Shown here: positions 31,966 through 40,977 of the stretch, in pieces | How the letters are laid out: each line of letters starts with the position of its first letter | Position numbering within the stretch: the stretch's first letter is position 1 | Made by a program: the position numbers and the translations under genes | Notes under the pieces: model-generated | Seen by the model: the letters and a program-made list of their open reading frames with translations, nothing else | What the model was told of the DNA's origin: nothing | Databases searched by the model: none | Source: Nonomuraea sp. SYSU D8015 | GTDB taxonomy: Bacteria; Actinomycetota; Actinomycetes; Streptosporangiales; Streptosporangiaceae | NCBI RefSeq assembly: GCF_008065375.1 | Contig: NZ_VJYI01000018.1 | Coordinates: forward strand, 62,001 to 126,000 | DNA: 64,000 nucleotides | Direction: 5' to 3'

Positions 31966-34900
31966 TCACCCCGGGAACACGACCCAGCCATCGGCTGAGT
32001 TGACGTAGATGCTGTTGATGGTTCCCTGGCGCGGTATTTGCGCCAGGGGCCCGTTGGTGCCGAAATCGACCATTGTCGCCCCCGGTACGTTCTTCGCGTC
32101 GACGTACAGGTCCACGCCGGAGAAACCCGCCTTCCTCGCCGAGCTCTCCGCCAGGCTCGCGTGCCTGAGCACCCCTGCGGGTGACGTCCCAGAGTACGCC
32201 TTGAGACTGACCGGCACCCCGTCGAGCCAGCCGTCGATACCCGGATGGCTGGGTGTCGCGCCCACGAACCGCCCGCCGCGGAAGTCCACGATCTCTCTGG
32301 CCTGGACCAGTTCGTGAGGCTGCAGGCCGTTCCTGACGACCGAGGGAGGCGTGCCCGCGGTCAGCCCCTTCGGCCCGGTGGTCGAATAGGCGGCGAGCCC
32401 GAGGGGGTCCGACCAGGTCGTGGCGTTGGGGACGTACGCGTGCGGGTTCCAGCCGCCGGTCAGGCCGATCGGGTCGGCGGCCGCATAGTGGCCGGCATGC
32501 GGGTCGTAGTGGCGGAAGAAGTTGTAATGGAGGCCGGACTCGTCGTCCGCGTACTGTCCGGGGAAGCGCAGCGGGCAGTCGGCCCCTGCTGGGACGGGTT
32601 GCGGGGAGGCTCCCCACAGGGACTGCCGGGATCGCCAGGCCAGGGCGCCGTCGGGATCGACGAGTTCGGTCGGGGTGCCGATCAGGTCCGTGGCGATGGC
32701 GTAGAAGCGCTCGTCGATCCACTCCTGGTCGTGCCGGGCCCGCTCGGTCTGGCTCAGCGGACGGAACGTGCCGGGCTCCCAATCCCACGCCGTCGTACGG
32801 TGCTCGCTGATCTGCTCGGCGAGCGTGAGCCCGTCCCAGACGAAGTCGGTGCGTTGCGAGCCGTCCACGCGTTCCTTGGCGATGCGGCGGCCCAGAGGGT
32901 CGTAGAGGTAGCGCAAGCGGCTCCCGTCCGGGGTGGTGACGTCCGTCAGACGGTCGTCGGCGTCCCATGTGTAGTACCAGGTGCGGGGCTTCGACGACAG
33001 GCCCTTCCGCTGGCGGAGGATCGTGCGGCCCTGGCGGTCGTACTCGTACCGGATGCGCCCGGCCTGGCGGATCATGGTGCCGGTGTAGGCGCGCGGGCCG
33101 TGGGCCTCGGCCGAGGTGGGCCACATCGCGTCGGTGATCTGGCCGGCGCTGTTGTACGTGTACCGCTCCGCCCAGTTCGGCCCGCGCACCCCGGTGACCC
33201 GGCCGACCGGATCGAGGTCGAAGCGGCGGCGGCCGGAGAGCAGGTCGTCGATCTCCGTGACGTGTCCGTCGGCGCGGTAGTCGTACGTGCGGCGCTGCAC
33301 GATCTCCCCCGCCGGACCCTTGGCCAGGGTCTGGGTGTGGAGGCGGGAGTCCGGGTCCCAGCGGTGGGTAAGCGAGACATCTGTGCCGAAATTTCGGGAA
33401 ATCTCTCTGCCTGCGGCGTCGTAGCCGAACCGGATCATCTGGCCTGCCGTGTGCACGGCCACCGGCCGGCTCCGGGCGTCGTAGTCCCACGTGGTCTCGG
33501 CTCCGGACGGCGTACGGCGGCGCGTCCGCCGGCCGAGCGCGTCATAGGCCGACGTGATCGTGCGGCCGTTGCAGGTCTCCGCCGTGATCCGGCCCTCGGC
33601 GTCCCGGGTGACGCGGAGGTCGGCGTCGGGGTTCGTGGCGTGGACCAGGCGGCCGAGCTCGTCGTAGGCGAACGTGGTGACCCGGTCGCCCGAGTGCTGC
33701 ACGATGACCTGGCCGAGCATGTCGTAGACGTACGTGGTGGACTGGCCGGCGCCGTTGACGCGTTCTACGAGATTCCCCGCGGCGTCGCGGACGTAGGTCA
33801 GGACGCGACCGTTGAAGTCGGTCTCCGAGGCGAGCCCTCCCGCGGCGTCGTACGTGTACTGCCAGGTCAGCCCCTGCGGGTTGGTGGCCTCCACCAGCCT
33901 CAGCTCGGTGTCGTAGGCGAACGCGAGGCGGGCGCCGTCCGGTGTGGTCCGCGCGGTGGGGACGTCGAAGGGGCCGATCTCGGTGCGGGTGACCTGCCCC
34001 AGGGCGTCCACGTGCTCGACGAGGTTGCCCTCGGCGTCGTACGTCCAGCGTTCGGCAGCGCCGCCGGGTAGGGTGCGCGTGGCCGGTTTGCCCTCGACGG
34101 TCCAGGTGAAGCGGGTGGTGTTGCCAAGGGGATCCGTGATGGCGGTGACCCGGCCGAACGCGTCGCGCTCGCACCGTGTGGTCGCGCCCAGCGGGTCGCT
34201 GATCGCGACGGTCAGTCCGGCGGCGTTCGTCTCGATCGTCCGTGTGTGGCCGAGGACGTCCGTGATCGCGGTCAGGTGGCCGCGATCGTCGTAGGTGTAG
34301 GTGGCCGTCGCGTCGGAGGTCAGGTTGCCGCACTCGTCGTAGGCGAGGGCCCAGATCGTCCCGTCGTAGTCCGTGACGGTTTCCGGCAGGTGCAGGGCGT
34401 TGCGGGCGAGGCGGCGGGTGGCTCCGTCGGGGCGGATGATCGACACCAGTGCGCCGGCGTCGTCGTAGGCGTAGTTGGTGGTGTGTCCCAGCGGGTCGGT
34501 GTGGGCCAGCAGACGGTCGTGAACGTCCCAGCGGTAGCGGGTCACGTGGCCGAGCGGGTCTATCTCGCTCACGACCTGCAGCAGCTCGTTGTAGTGGTAC
34601 GTCGTGACGTTGCCCAGCGAGTCGTGGGCCGTGGTGACGCCCTCGGCGTAGCTGATCTCGGTGTTGAAGACGCCGTCCGTGCCGGTGCCGTAGACGCAGC
34701 GGCCCTCCTGGTCGTACGTGTACGCGTACCAGGTGCCGATGCGGTCGAGCCAGCGGGTCATCCGGCCTTCGTCGTCGTACGTGAACCGCAACGGCAGCCG
34801 GGAGGAGTTGGTCACCTCGGTCAGGTCGCCGGCCTCGTCGTAGGCGTAGGAGACGAGGGTCTGGCCGGCGCCGCGCAGGCGGATCTCCACGATGCGGCCC

Positions 34901-36471
34901 TGGTGGGTCTCGATGTCCAGGTGGTAGCCGCCCGAGTGGATCACCTCGGTGAGCAGGCCGTCGGTGCCGTCGGTGTAGTGGAAGTCGACGCGGTTGCCGT
35001 TGCGGTCGGTGATCGCCGCGATGGGCAGCACCTCTCCTTGACCGGCGAAGTGCGTGGTGTGGCCGGTGAGCGGGTCGGTGACCGTGTAGCCGTCCTCCGC
35101 CGGCCGCAGCTCCAGGCGCGGGCCGTCGTCGGGGTGGGCCACCTGGCCGGGCTCGGGCCGCGGGAAGGACAGCAGGGTGCCGTCGGCGGTGGCCAGGTAG
35201 ACGCCGTCGGCGTCCACCTCGATGCGCTGGTCCAGGGTCGAGGCCCAGGAGCGGCCGAACCAGCGGCCCGTACGGTAGCTGGACAGATGTGTGCGCTCCA
35301 GCCGCAACGGCAGCACGCCGGGCAGCTCCACATCGGTCTGCGCGAGCAGCACGATGCCGGTCGGGAAGTGCACCGGGTCCTTGCTGAAGAACTGGCGGCC
35401 ACGTTGCCAGGCCGCGCTCGCGGCCGCTCCGGCCCGCGTACCGCCGGCCTGCATCGCCGAGCGGATCGAGGACGCGCCCGCGGGGATCCCCGCCCGCAGC
35501 GCGCCGACCAGGGTGCCCCCGCCGCCGCGGACCGCGGCGGCCGCACCCCGCAGCCCCGCCACCGCCTTGGCGCCCTGGGCCAGCAGGCCGAGGCTCTTGC
35601 CGCCGGGGATCACCCCGAGCGCGGCCAGCCCTACCTGCCCCAGCGATCCGCGGCCCTGGCGGTACTTGTGGACCGCGTCGGCGAGCACCACCGCCCCCGC
35701 GGCCACCGCGACCCCTGCCAGGATCGCCCCGGCCAGCCCGCCGGTGCCGATCACCAGCACCACCAGCCCGGCCACCAGCGCCACCGTGCCCGCGAACGCC
35801 ACGAAGTCGTCCCAGGAACGGAACGGCGTGGAGATCGCGTCCCAGGCCTTCTGCAGGAAAGACTTGTTCTTGATGCCGCTGCCGTCGAGCGCCTGCTCGA
35901 TCTCCCGCACCGCCCGGGACTCCGCGTCCCCGCGTAACCGGGCCGCCTCGTCGGCGATCCGGCGTGCCCGCGCCCGGTCGGCCTCGGCGCCGCGGGCACG
36001 TTCCACCGCCGGCCGCACCACCGCCTGCACGGCCGGATCGGCCGAGCGGACCGCGGTCTCCGCCTCCGCCAGGCTCCGCACCGTACCGGGGACCTGGGCC
36101 TGCACCTCGCGCAACGCGCCCTGGTACTGGGTGTCGGCGCCCTGGCCCTGGCGCAGCGCCGCCCCGGCCTGTGCCCGGGCCTGCTCCAGGCTCCCGGCGT
36201 AGGTCATCAGCGCGTTCCCGGCGCCCCGGTACGCCTTGCCCAGCTTGGCCAGCTCACCCGGCAGCTCGCCCAGCGCCTCGGCGTACGGGGCCGCGTAGTC
36301 CCCGCGCATCCGCAGCGCCGAGCTGTTGCCGGACACCGCGCTCAGTTTGGCGGTGTTGTCCTCGGCGAGCCGCGCCTCTTCCAGCAGCCGGCCGGCGAGC
36401 CCCCGCACCTGGCCCGGATCCCCGGGCGCGGGGTCGCCGGGCAGGCCGAGCACTTCCCATCCGCCCGGCAT
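31966..36471 (-). CDS. RHS-repeat polymorphic toxin with Type VII-type N-terminus and nuclease-like C-terminal tip
   Basis: The protein has 1501 residues. Residues 1-150 are a helical domain (LPGDPAPGDPGQVRGLAGRL start) of the putative Type VII secretion signal type. Two hydrophobic segments lie near 222-262. A DUF6531-like entry (DPVHFPTGIVLLAQTDVELP) opens the shell. About 25 YD repeats follow (for example FTYDDEGRMTRWLDRIG), up to the RHS core ending YAAADPIGLTGGWNPHAYVP and DPLGLA near residue 1360. The last 141 residues are the toxin tip, with GIDGWLDGVPVSLKAYSG and SARKAGFSGVDLYVDAKNV. These resemble CdiA-type restriction-endonuclease-like nucleases (D...SxK arrangement). It is encoded between a WXG100 gene and a probable immunity gene. 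Confidence 0.88.
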   Translation of the reverse strand: MPGGWEVLGLPGDPAPGDPGQVRGLAGRLLEEARLAEDNTAKLSAVSGNSSALRMRGDYAAPYAEALGELPGELAKLGKAYRGAGNALMTYAGSLEQARAQAGAALRQGQGADTQYQGALREVQAQVPGTVRSLAEAETAVRSADPAVQAVVRPAVERARGAEADRARARRIADEAARLRGDAESRAVREIEQALDGSGIKNKSFLQKAWDAISTPFRSWDDFVAFAGTVALVAGLVVLVIGTGGLAGAILAGVAVAAGAVVLADAVHKYRQGRGSLGQVGLAALGVIPGGKSLGLLAQGAKAVAGLRGAAAAVRGGGGTLVGALRAGIPAGASSIRSAMQAGGTRAGAAASAAWQRGRQFFSKDPVHFPTGIVLLAQTDVELPGVLPLRLERTHLSSYRTGRWFGRSWASTLDQRIEVDADGVYLATADGTLLSFPRPEPGQVAHPDDGPRLELRPAEDGYTVTDPLTGHTTHFAGQGEVLPIAAITDRNGNRVDFHYTDGTDGLLTEVIHSGGYHLDIETHQGRIVEIRLRGAGQTLVSYAYDEAGDLTEVTNSSRLPLRFTYDDEGRMTRWLDRIGTWYAYTYDQEGRCVYGTGTDGVFNTEISYAEGVTTAHDSLGNVTTYHYNELLQVVSEIDPLGHVTRYRWDVHDRLLAHTDPLGHTTNYAYDDAGALVSIIRPDGATRRLARNALHLPETVTDYDGTIWALAYDECGNLTSDATATYTYDDRGHLTAITDVLGHTRTIETNAAGLTVAISDPLGATTRCERDAFGRVTAITDPLGNTTRFTWTVEGKPATRTLPGGAAERWTYDAEGNLVEHVDALGQVTRTEIGPFDVPTARTTPDGARLAFAYDTELRLVEATNPQGLTWQYTYDAAGGLASETDFNGRVLTYVRDAAGNLVERVNGAGQSTTYVYDMLGQVIVQHSGDRVTTFAYDELGRLVHATNPDADLRVTRDAEGRITAETCNGRTITSAYDALGRRTRRRTPSGAETTWDYDARSRPVAVHTAGQMIRFGYDAAGREISRNFGTDVSLTHRWDPDSRLHTQTLAKGPAGEIVQRRTYDYRADGHVTEIDDLLSGRRRFDLDPVGRVTGVRGPNWAERYTYNSAGQITDAMWPTSAEAHGPRAYTGTMIRQAGRIRYEYDRQGRTILRQRKGLSSKPRTWYYTWDADDRLTDVTTPDGSRLRYLYDPLGRRIAKERVDGSQRTDFVWDGLTLAEQISEHRTTAWDWEPGTFRPLSQTERARHDQEWIDERFYAIATDLIGTPTELVDPDGALAWRSRQSLWGASPQPVPAGADCPLRFPGQYADDESGLHYNFFRHYDPHAGHYAAADPIGLTGGWNPHAYVPNATTWSDPLGLAAYSTTGPKGLTAGTPPSVVRNGLQPHELVQAREIVDFRGGRFVGATPSHPGIDGWLDGVPVSLKAYSGTSPAGVLRHASLAESSARKAGFSGVDLYVDAKNVPGATMVDFGTNGPLAQIPRQGTINSIYVNSADGWVVFPG

Positions 36472-36475
36472 GACG

Positions 36476-36778
36476 TCACGCTCCCGCGCCGCCGCTGAGC
36501 GAGGCGTCCAGCTCGCGGTGCTTGGCGATGGCGGTCTTGAGGAACTGGCTCATGCCCTCCAGGCCCTGCATGACCTGCCTGGCGCCGTTGTTCCACTGGT
36601 CGTAGTCCTGCTGGAACTTGCCCGAGGCCCGCTCGGTGACGAAGTCGCTGCTGACCAGCTGGTCGATCATCGCCTTGAGCTGGGTCAGGCGGCTCTCGAT
36701 GTCCTCCTTCTCCTTGTTCAGCCGGGTGGCGCTGTTCTCCACCTGGGGGAAGCTGAGGTGATGGGTCCCACCTGCCAT
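36476..36778 (-). CDS. WXG100-family Type VII secretion protein
   Basis: The protein has 100 residues, entirely helical, with the hairpin-turn motif WNNG (WxG variant) at about residue 62 in KFQQDYDQWNNGARQVMQ. Length and motif are typical of ESAT-6/CFP-10-like substrates. It lies 4 nt upstream of the RHS gene. It may form a heterodimer with the helical N-terminus of the toxin or with the protein at 37499-37792, to carry the toxin to the EssC-like ATPase. No C-terminal YxxxD/E export signal is visible. Confidence 0.85.
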   Translation of the reverse strand: MAGGTHHLSFPQVENSATRLNKEKEDIESRLTQLKAMIDQLVSSDFVTERASGKFQQDYDQWNNGARQVMQGLEGMSQFLKTAIAKHRELDASLSGGAGA

Positions 36779-36784
36779 GACGGT

Positions 36785-37381
36785 TCACTCTCCTTGGGGG
36801 TCGGACCAGGCCAGGGTGGCGCTGATCGCGTCGAACAGGTCGAGCATGGGCTCGGTCAGGCTCAGGTGCGGGCTGGTGAGCACCAGGTCCAGCACGCCGT
36901 GCCCGCCGGGTACGGGGATCAGGGTCTGCATGGTCACCGCCTCGATCTCGCCGGACTCGACGCCGGTGACCCGCACGGCGCGGCCCGCGTCGATCTCGAC
37001 GATCCCCACGTCCCGCCAGGCCGGCGTGTTTCGCTGGGGCGGGATGGCGATGACGCCCGAGGCGATCGCCTCGACGGTGTTGCCCGCCGGGTCCGGCGAC
37101 CCCGCGGTGTGCAGGGCCATGAGCGTGGCCAGGACGGTGCCGACGTCCTCCACGTGGTCGGTCATCGCCGCGCCGAACACCGCGCCGCGCCTGCCCGCCA
37201 GGTCGGCGACCTCACGCAGCACCTTGAGCAACACCGACCGGTGCGGCGCCAGCTCCGGGGCGGCCGCCACCCGGGCGTCCACCAGGCGGGCCAGGTCACC
37301 GGTACGGCCCGCCCGCCAGACGTCGAACTCGTACCAGGATTCTGGCACCCGTACCGTGAAGCCGCAGGGCAGGTCAGCCAT
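36785..37381 (-). CDS. Type VII locus protein of unknown function
   Basis: The protein has 198 residues, soluble, starting MADLPCGFTVRVPESWYEFD and containing a PGGHGVLDLVLTSPHLSLTE strand near the end. The pattern (an early WYEFDVWR segment, late beta strands) recalls small actinobacterial proteins that accompany ESX loci, perhaps chaperone-like. The start overlaps the end of the 41-residue membrane peptide gene by 8 nt and the stop is 6 nt before the WXG100 start, so it belongs to the operon. Function unknown. Confidence 0.7.
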   Translation of the reverse strand: MADLPCGFTVRVPESWYEFDVWRAGRTGDLARLVDARVAAAPELAPHRSVLLKVLREVADLAGRRGAVFGAAMTDHVEDVGTVLATLMALHTAGSPDPAGNTVEAIASGVIAIPPQRNTPAWRDVGIVEIDAGRAVRVTGVESGEIEAVTMQTLIPVPGGHGVLDLVLTSPHLSLTEPMLDLFDAISATLAWSDPQGE

Positions 37382-37499
37382 TGCCGTACTCCTCCACGAC
37401 GTAGGAGGCGGCCGGGCGGTCCGTCAGCGCGAACACCAGCGACACCGCGATCGTCGCCAGCAGCACGCCGACGAGCACACCGAGTCCGAGGTCCTTCAT
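37374..37499 (-). CDS. 41-residue single-helix membrane peptide in the Type VII operon
   Basis: A short gene of 41 codons plus stop. It begins MKDLGLGVLVGVLLATIAVS, forms one membrane helix (about residues 5-25) and ends with a short acidic tail (VVEEYGNG). The ATG overlaps the stop of the upstream helical-protein gene (ATGA) and its stop overlaps the next start. This double coupling in a tight operon argues that it is translated. Possibly a membrane anchor or channel component. Confidence 0.7.
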   Translation of the reverse strand: MKDLGLGVLVGVLLATIAVSLVFALTDRPAASYVVEEYGNG

Positions 37500-37792
37500 C
37501 ACGTGCTCCCGCTCCTCGTCGACAGCGATTCCGACAGTGAGGCGTCCAGCTCGCCGGTGCCCTCGACGAGGGCGTCGAGCAGGCCGGCCGCCCGTTCGAG
37601 CAGTTGGTTCATGCGCTCGCGGTTGTCCGAGGACTCCTCGAAGAACGTCCGCACGGCAGCGTCGACCTTCTCCGATCCGGTGCCTGCGTCGAGCGCGCCG
37701 ATCGTGCCCCCGTCCAGCGCCGCGAGGATGGCTTTGAGGTCCCGTGAGACGTTCGCGGCCTCCCGCCTGTCGGCGGTGAATTCCTCAGCCAC
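37499..37792 (-). CDS. Helical WXG100-like / ESX-associated small protein
   Basis: The protein has 97 residues, acidic and all-helical, with NRERMNQLLERAAGLLDALV and a TGELDASLSES tail. No WxG turn is present, but length and position match the partner class of WXG100 proteins (or EspC-like). The start overlaps the preceding kinase-like gene by 8 nt. The tail GELDASLS echoes RELDASLSGG at the end of the WXG100 protein 36476-36778, suggesting a shared recognition signal. Confidence 0.7.
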   Translation of the reverse strand: MAEEFTADRREAANVSRDLKAILAALDGGTIGALDAGTGSEKVDAAVRTFFEESSDNRERMNQLLERAAGLLDALVEGTGELDASLSESLSTRSGST

Positions 37793-39179
37793 TGGACACC
37801 TCTCCCTTGATGGCCTCGAACGCGCGCCAGTCCCGATAAGTCGTCTCGACCGTCAACGGGCCCTCCGTCCTGCCTGTGGACTGCACCTTCAGCCGGACGG
37901 GTAACCCGTCGCCGTCCACCCGCAGCCAGAACCTGACCGGCCCCTCCCCGCCGAAGCCGCCGAAGTCGTCGGTGGACTCCTCGCCCCTGATGCGGTGCGC
38001 CGGCGCCGTGCCCGTGATCTCCTGGCCGCCGCCGGGCGCGGGTGCGGCGCTCACGTCCGTCCCGGCCGCGTCGAGCAGCGCCTTGATCGTGTACGGCGAG
38101 CTGTATCGCCTGACGGCGGGGGCGTGCAGCTGCGCGCACGGCTCGATCCCGGGCCGATTCGCATCGAACGGCGCGCCGCCGACCACGCCCCGGTCCCCGA
38201 CGAGGGACACCTTCGCCGGTTTTGGAGCGTTCCCGCATGTCAGCTTCATCTCGTACGAGGTGGCCGCGTCCCGGTCGAAGCTCAGCCTGCCGCCGGCGGC
38301 GACGTCCCGCCCCTTCTGGGTGAACGTCGCCGTCCTCCTGTCGACGGCGCTGACCACGTCGGCCCAGTGAGGCTCCCGCGCCGCCTGACCGGAGATCGCC
38401 ACGACGGCGAACGCCGCGACCGCGACGATCGACACGCCGATCGCGATCCCGGCGAAGAACGCCGGTTTCCGCCAGAGCGACGTCGACGCAGGCGCGGGCT
38501 CGTCCGGGGGCGGCTCGTACGGCCTGGTCCGGCTCTCGGCCTCCCGCAGCAGCTCCTCCAGCGAGGCGCCGGTGCCTGCCGCGGAGTGGCCGAGCAGGAT
38601 GCGCACCAGCTCCACCGCCGTCGGCCGGGACTCGGGATCGGGCTGCCGGCATTCGTCGATCACCGCGCGCAGCGCCGGGAGCAACCGGTCGAGATCGGGC
38701 TCCTCACCGTCCCGGCCCGCCGTTCGGCCCGTGGCGGCGAAGACGATCACGTCGGCCCAGTCCCGCACGTCCCGCGAGGGGAACTCGCTGTCACGCGGCC
38801 CGGGCGCGAAGAACGCCTGCCCGTGCGGCCCGATCAGGACGTTCGCCGGGCTGAGCCGCAGCCCCGCGATCCCGGCGAGGTGCAGCCTGGCCATGGTGGC
38901 GGCGCTGCCCAGCGCGAGCAGATAGAGCGCCTCGCCTCGGAACGGCCCGGCCGCCCTGATCACGTCGGCGAGGGACCGGCCCTTCCCGAGGTATTCGTGC
39001 GGCCGCAGAGCCAGGCCGGTACTCCAACCGTCGACCTCCCGTCCCTGATGAGGGGACGGGGCCCGCGGCGGCGCGACGCCGAAGGACGCGGGCGGCATTG
39101 GGGGGCGTGAGTGTCCGAGAGTGGCGACCGCGCCACGATCGAAGAGGTCGTTACCGGCTGAACCACGCTGAATTTCCAT
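37785..39179 (-). CDS. Membrane protein with degenerate Ser/Thr-kinase-like cytosolic domain
   Basis: The protein has about 464 residues from the ATG at 39179 (GGGG 6 nt upstream); the frame is open to 39437. Residues about 50-190 resemble the C-lobe of a Hanks-type kinase: LHLAGIAGLRLSPANVLIGP in the catalytic-loop position, WADVIVFAATGRTAGRDGE and CRQPDPESRPTAVELVRILL (the subdomain XI end). The HRD Asp, the N-lobe Lys and the DFG motif are missing, so it is a pseudokinase. A membrane helix (FAGIAIGVSIVAVAAFAVVA) precedes an outer domain of about 210 residues containing two well-spaced Cys. It is the first gene of the Type VII operon and may be its envelope sensor. Confidence 0.75.
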   Translation of the reverse strand: MEIQRGSAGNDLFDRGAVATLGHSRPPMPPASFGVAPPRAPSPHQGREVDGWSTGLALRPHEYLGKGRSLADVIRAAGPFRGEALYLLALGSAATMARLHLAGIAGLRLSPANVLIGPHGQAFFAPGPRDSEFPSRDVRDWADVIVFAATGRTAGRDGEEPDLDRLLPALRAVIDECRQPDPESRPTAVELVRILLGHSAAGTGASLEELLREAESRTRPYEPPPDEPAPASTSLWRKPAFFAGIAIGVSIVAVAAFAVVAISGQAAREPHWADVVSAVDRRTATFTQKGRDVAAGGRLSFDRDAATSYEMKLTCGNAPKPAKVSLVGDRGVVGGAPFDANRPGIEPCAQLHAPAVRRYSSPYTIKALLDAAGTDVSAAPAPGGGQEITGTAPAHRIRGEESTDDFGGFGGEGPVRFWLRVDGDGLPVRLKVQSTGRTEGPLTVETTYRDWRAFEAIKGEVSSG

Positions 39180-39378
39180 CGCCATCCCCGTGCCGACCGT
39201 CTCGCGCCAGGGCGGGCACGCCGATGAATGCGCAGGCAGCCGCACCTTCCGGCCATCGGCGAGCGCCGTTTTCCGCCAGGTTGTACGCCGTTCGCCGGGT
39301 CTGGGTTCAATCGAATTCCAAGAATTTTTCGCGTGCGGGAGCCGAAAGCCGCGCGGCCGGATCATAGGCTTCTCGGTG

Positions 39379-40179
39379 ATGCAGATACATTCGGTGCCGG
39401 CCCAGGCCAGCCCCGGGAGGCCGTGCCAAGCGGTCACCTGTCCGCCACTGCGTCGGCTGTGTCCCTACGTCCTGGGCTATTCCGGCTTCCGGGCGGGCTC
39501 CGGGGTGCCCCTCGGCCGGAGGTTCCTGCCGCTGAACGTGGCCACAGTGATCATCGACTTCGCCGGTCCGCCCGGGCTCGTCAGCGGACCGCGCAGTACG
39601 CATGGGCTGTATCAGCAGGCCGGTTGGCGGCACGGGGTCGCGATAGGGCTCACTCCCGCGGGCGTGTCCGGACTCCTCGGGCTGCCGATGCCCTACCTGG
39701 CCGGCGGCACCGCGCTGTTGGACGATCTCCTCGGCCGCCGCGCCGCCGAGCTGGCGGAGCGTCTGGGCGAGTCGCCGGACTGGGCGACGCGGTTCGCCGT
39801 CCTGGACGAGCGGCTGAGCGCGTGGCTGGCGCCCGATGAACGGCTGGACAAGCGGGTGATGTACGCCTGGTCGCGGCTGCAGAACCCCGCGGACCGGATC
39901 ACGATCCAAGGATTGGCCGGCGAACTGGGCATCAGCCGACGCCATTTGGAGACCGGCTTCCGAAGGCACATCGGTCTGCCGCCGAAGACCGTCGCCCGGA
40001 TCGCCCGCTTCCAGCATGCCTTGGGGGAATTGAGCAGCCCCTCTGCCAGCCTCGCGATGGCGGCCACGTACGGATATGCGGATCAATCGCATTTCAGCCG
40101 TGAGGTCCGGGCGATGAGCGGGATGACGCCTTCGGCATTGTTCGCGTTCGTTCAAGACGCGAACCAGGTCACCGGCTAG
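39379..40179 (+). CDS. AraC-family transcriptional regulator
   Basis: The protein has 266 residues from the ATG at 39379 (a GTG one codon earlier is equally possible; the frame is open to 39190). The N-terminal half contains YVLGYSGFRAGSGVPLGRRF and an LPLNVATVIIDFAG strand. The C-terminal AraC DNA-binding domain has two helix-turn-helix units: ITIQGLAGELGISRRHLETG and SLAMAATYGYADQSHFSREV, followed by SGMTPSALF. It lies 10 nt upstream of an SDR gene on the same strand and so probably regulates it. Confidence 0.88.
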   Translation: MQIHSVPAQASPGRPCQAVTCPPLRRLCPYVLGYSGFRAGSGVPLGRRFLPLNVATVIIDFAGPPGLVSGPRSTHGLYQQAGWRHGVAIGLTPAGVSGLLGLPMPYLAGGTALLDDLLGRRAAELAERLGESPDWATRFAVLDERLSAWLAPDERLDKRVMYAWSRLQNPADRITIQGLAGELGISRRHLETGFRRHIGLPPKTVARIARFQHALGELSSPSASLAMAATYGYADQSHFSREVRAMSGMTPSALFAFVQDANQVTG

Positions 40180-40189
40180 CCTCCCGTCC

Positions 40190-40909
40190 ATGACGCTCAC
40201 GGGCAAGACAGCACTGGTGACCGGCGGCTCACGGGGCATCGGCCGCGCGATCGTGCGGCGGCTGGCCGGGGACGGCGCCACCGTGGTGTTCAGCTACAAG
40301 AACGACAAGGCGGCGGCGGACGAACTCGTCGGCGAACTCGACGGCGTCGTCGCCGTCCGTGCCGACCAGGAGGACCTCACCAGCATCGAGGCGCTGCTCG
40401 AACCCGTCCGCGACGGCCTCGACATCCTGGTCAACAACGCCGCCATCAACCCTCCCGGCCTGATCACGGAGGTGACCGCGGAGGAGTTCGACCGGGTGAT
40501 GACCGTCAACGCCAAGTTCCCGCTGCTGACGATCGGACGGGCCGCGCCGCTCCTGCGCGACAACGGCCGCATCGTCAACATTTCCACGCTCAACACCGTG
40601 GTGCCCGCGCCCGGCCACGTTCTCTACGGCGCGAGCAAGGCCGCGCTCGAGCAGGTCACCGCCGTGGCCGCGCAGGAGTTCGGCGAACGGGGGATCACGG
40701 TCAACACCGTCAGCCCAGGGGCCACGGACACCGCACTGCTCCACGCCACCAACCCTCCGGAGGCCCTGGCTCAGCTGACCGCCTTCACAGCCCTGCGGCG
40801 CCTGGGCCGACCGGCCGACATCGCCGACGTCGTGGCGTTCCTGGCCGGGCCGGACTCACAATGGATCACCGGCCAGAACATCCGCGCCACCGGCGGTCTC
40901 CTGCTCTGA
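40190..40909 (+). CDS. Short-chain dehydrogenase/reductase (SDR)
   Basis: The protein has 239 residues, a classical SDR. The cofactor motif TGGSRGIG is near residue 12, NNAAIN is the NNAG-type strand, and the catalytic Ser (IVNIS), Tyr and Lys (YGASK) are all present. The C-terminal ITGQNIRATGG is the usual SDR ending. The Arg after the second strand region suggests NADP(H), but this is not decisive. It follows an AraC regulator closely. Substrate unknown. Confidence 0.92.
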   Translation: MTLTGKTALVTGGSRGIGRAIVRRLAGDGATVVFSYKNDKAAADELVGELDGVVAVRADQEDLTSIEALLEPVRDGLDILVNNAAINPPGLITEVTAEEFDRVMTVNAKFPLLTIGRAAPLLRDNGRIVNISTLNTVVPAPGHVLYGASKAALEQVTAVAAQEFGERGITVNTVSPGATDTALLHATNPPEALAQLTAFTALRRLGRPADIADVVAFLAGPDSQWITGQNIRATGGLLL

Positions 40910-40977
40910 CCCGGGATACCGCCGCAGGCGGCGCATGTACGCTGTCCCTCCCGCGTGCCGGATCAAGGAGCACTCCC

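Noticed and set aside
32245..34071. 608-codon open frame antisense to the RHS gene
   Set aside because: Val/Gly/Arg repeats are the antisense of regularly spaced YD repeats; no domain and no ribosome-binding site.
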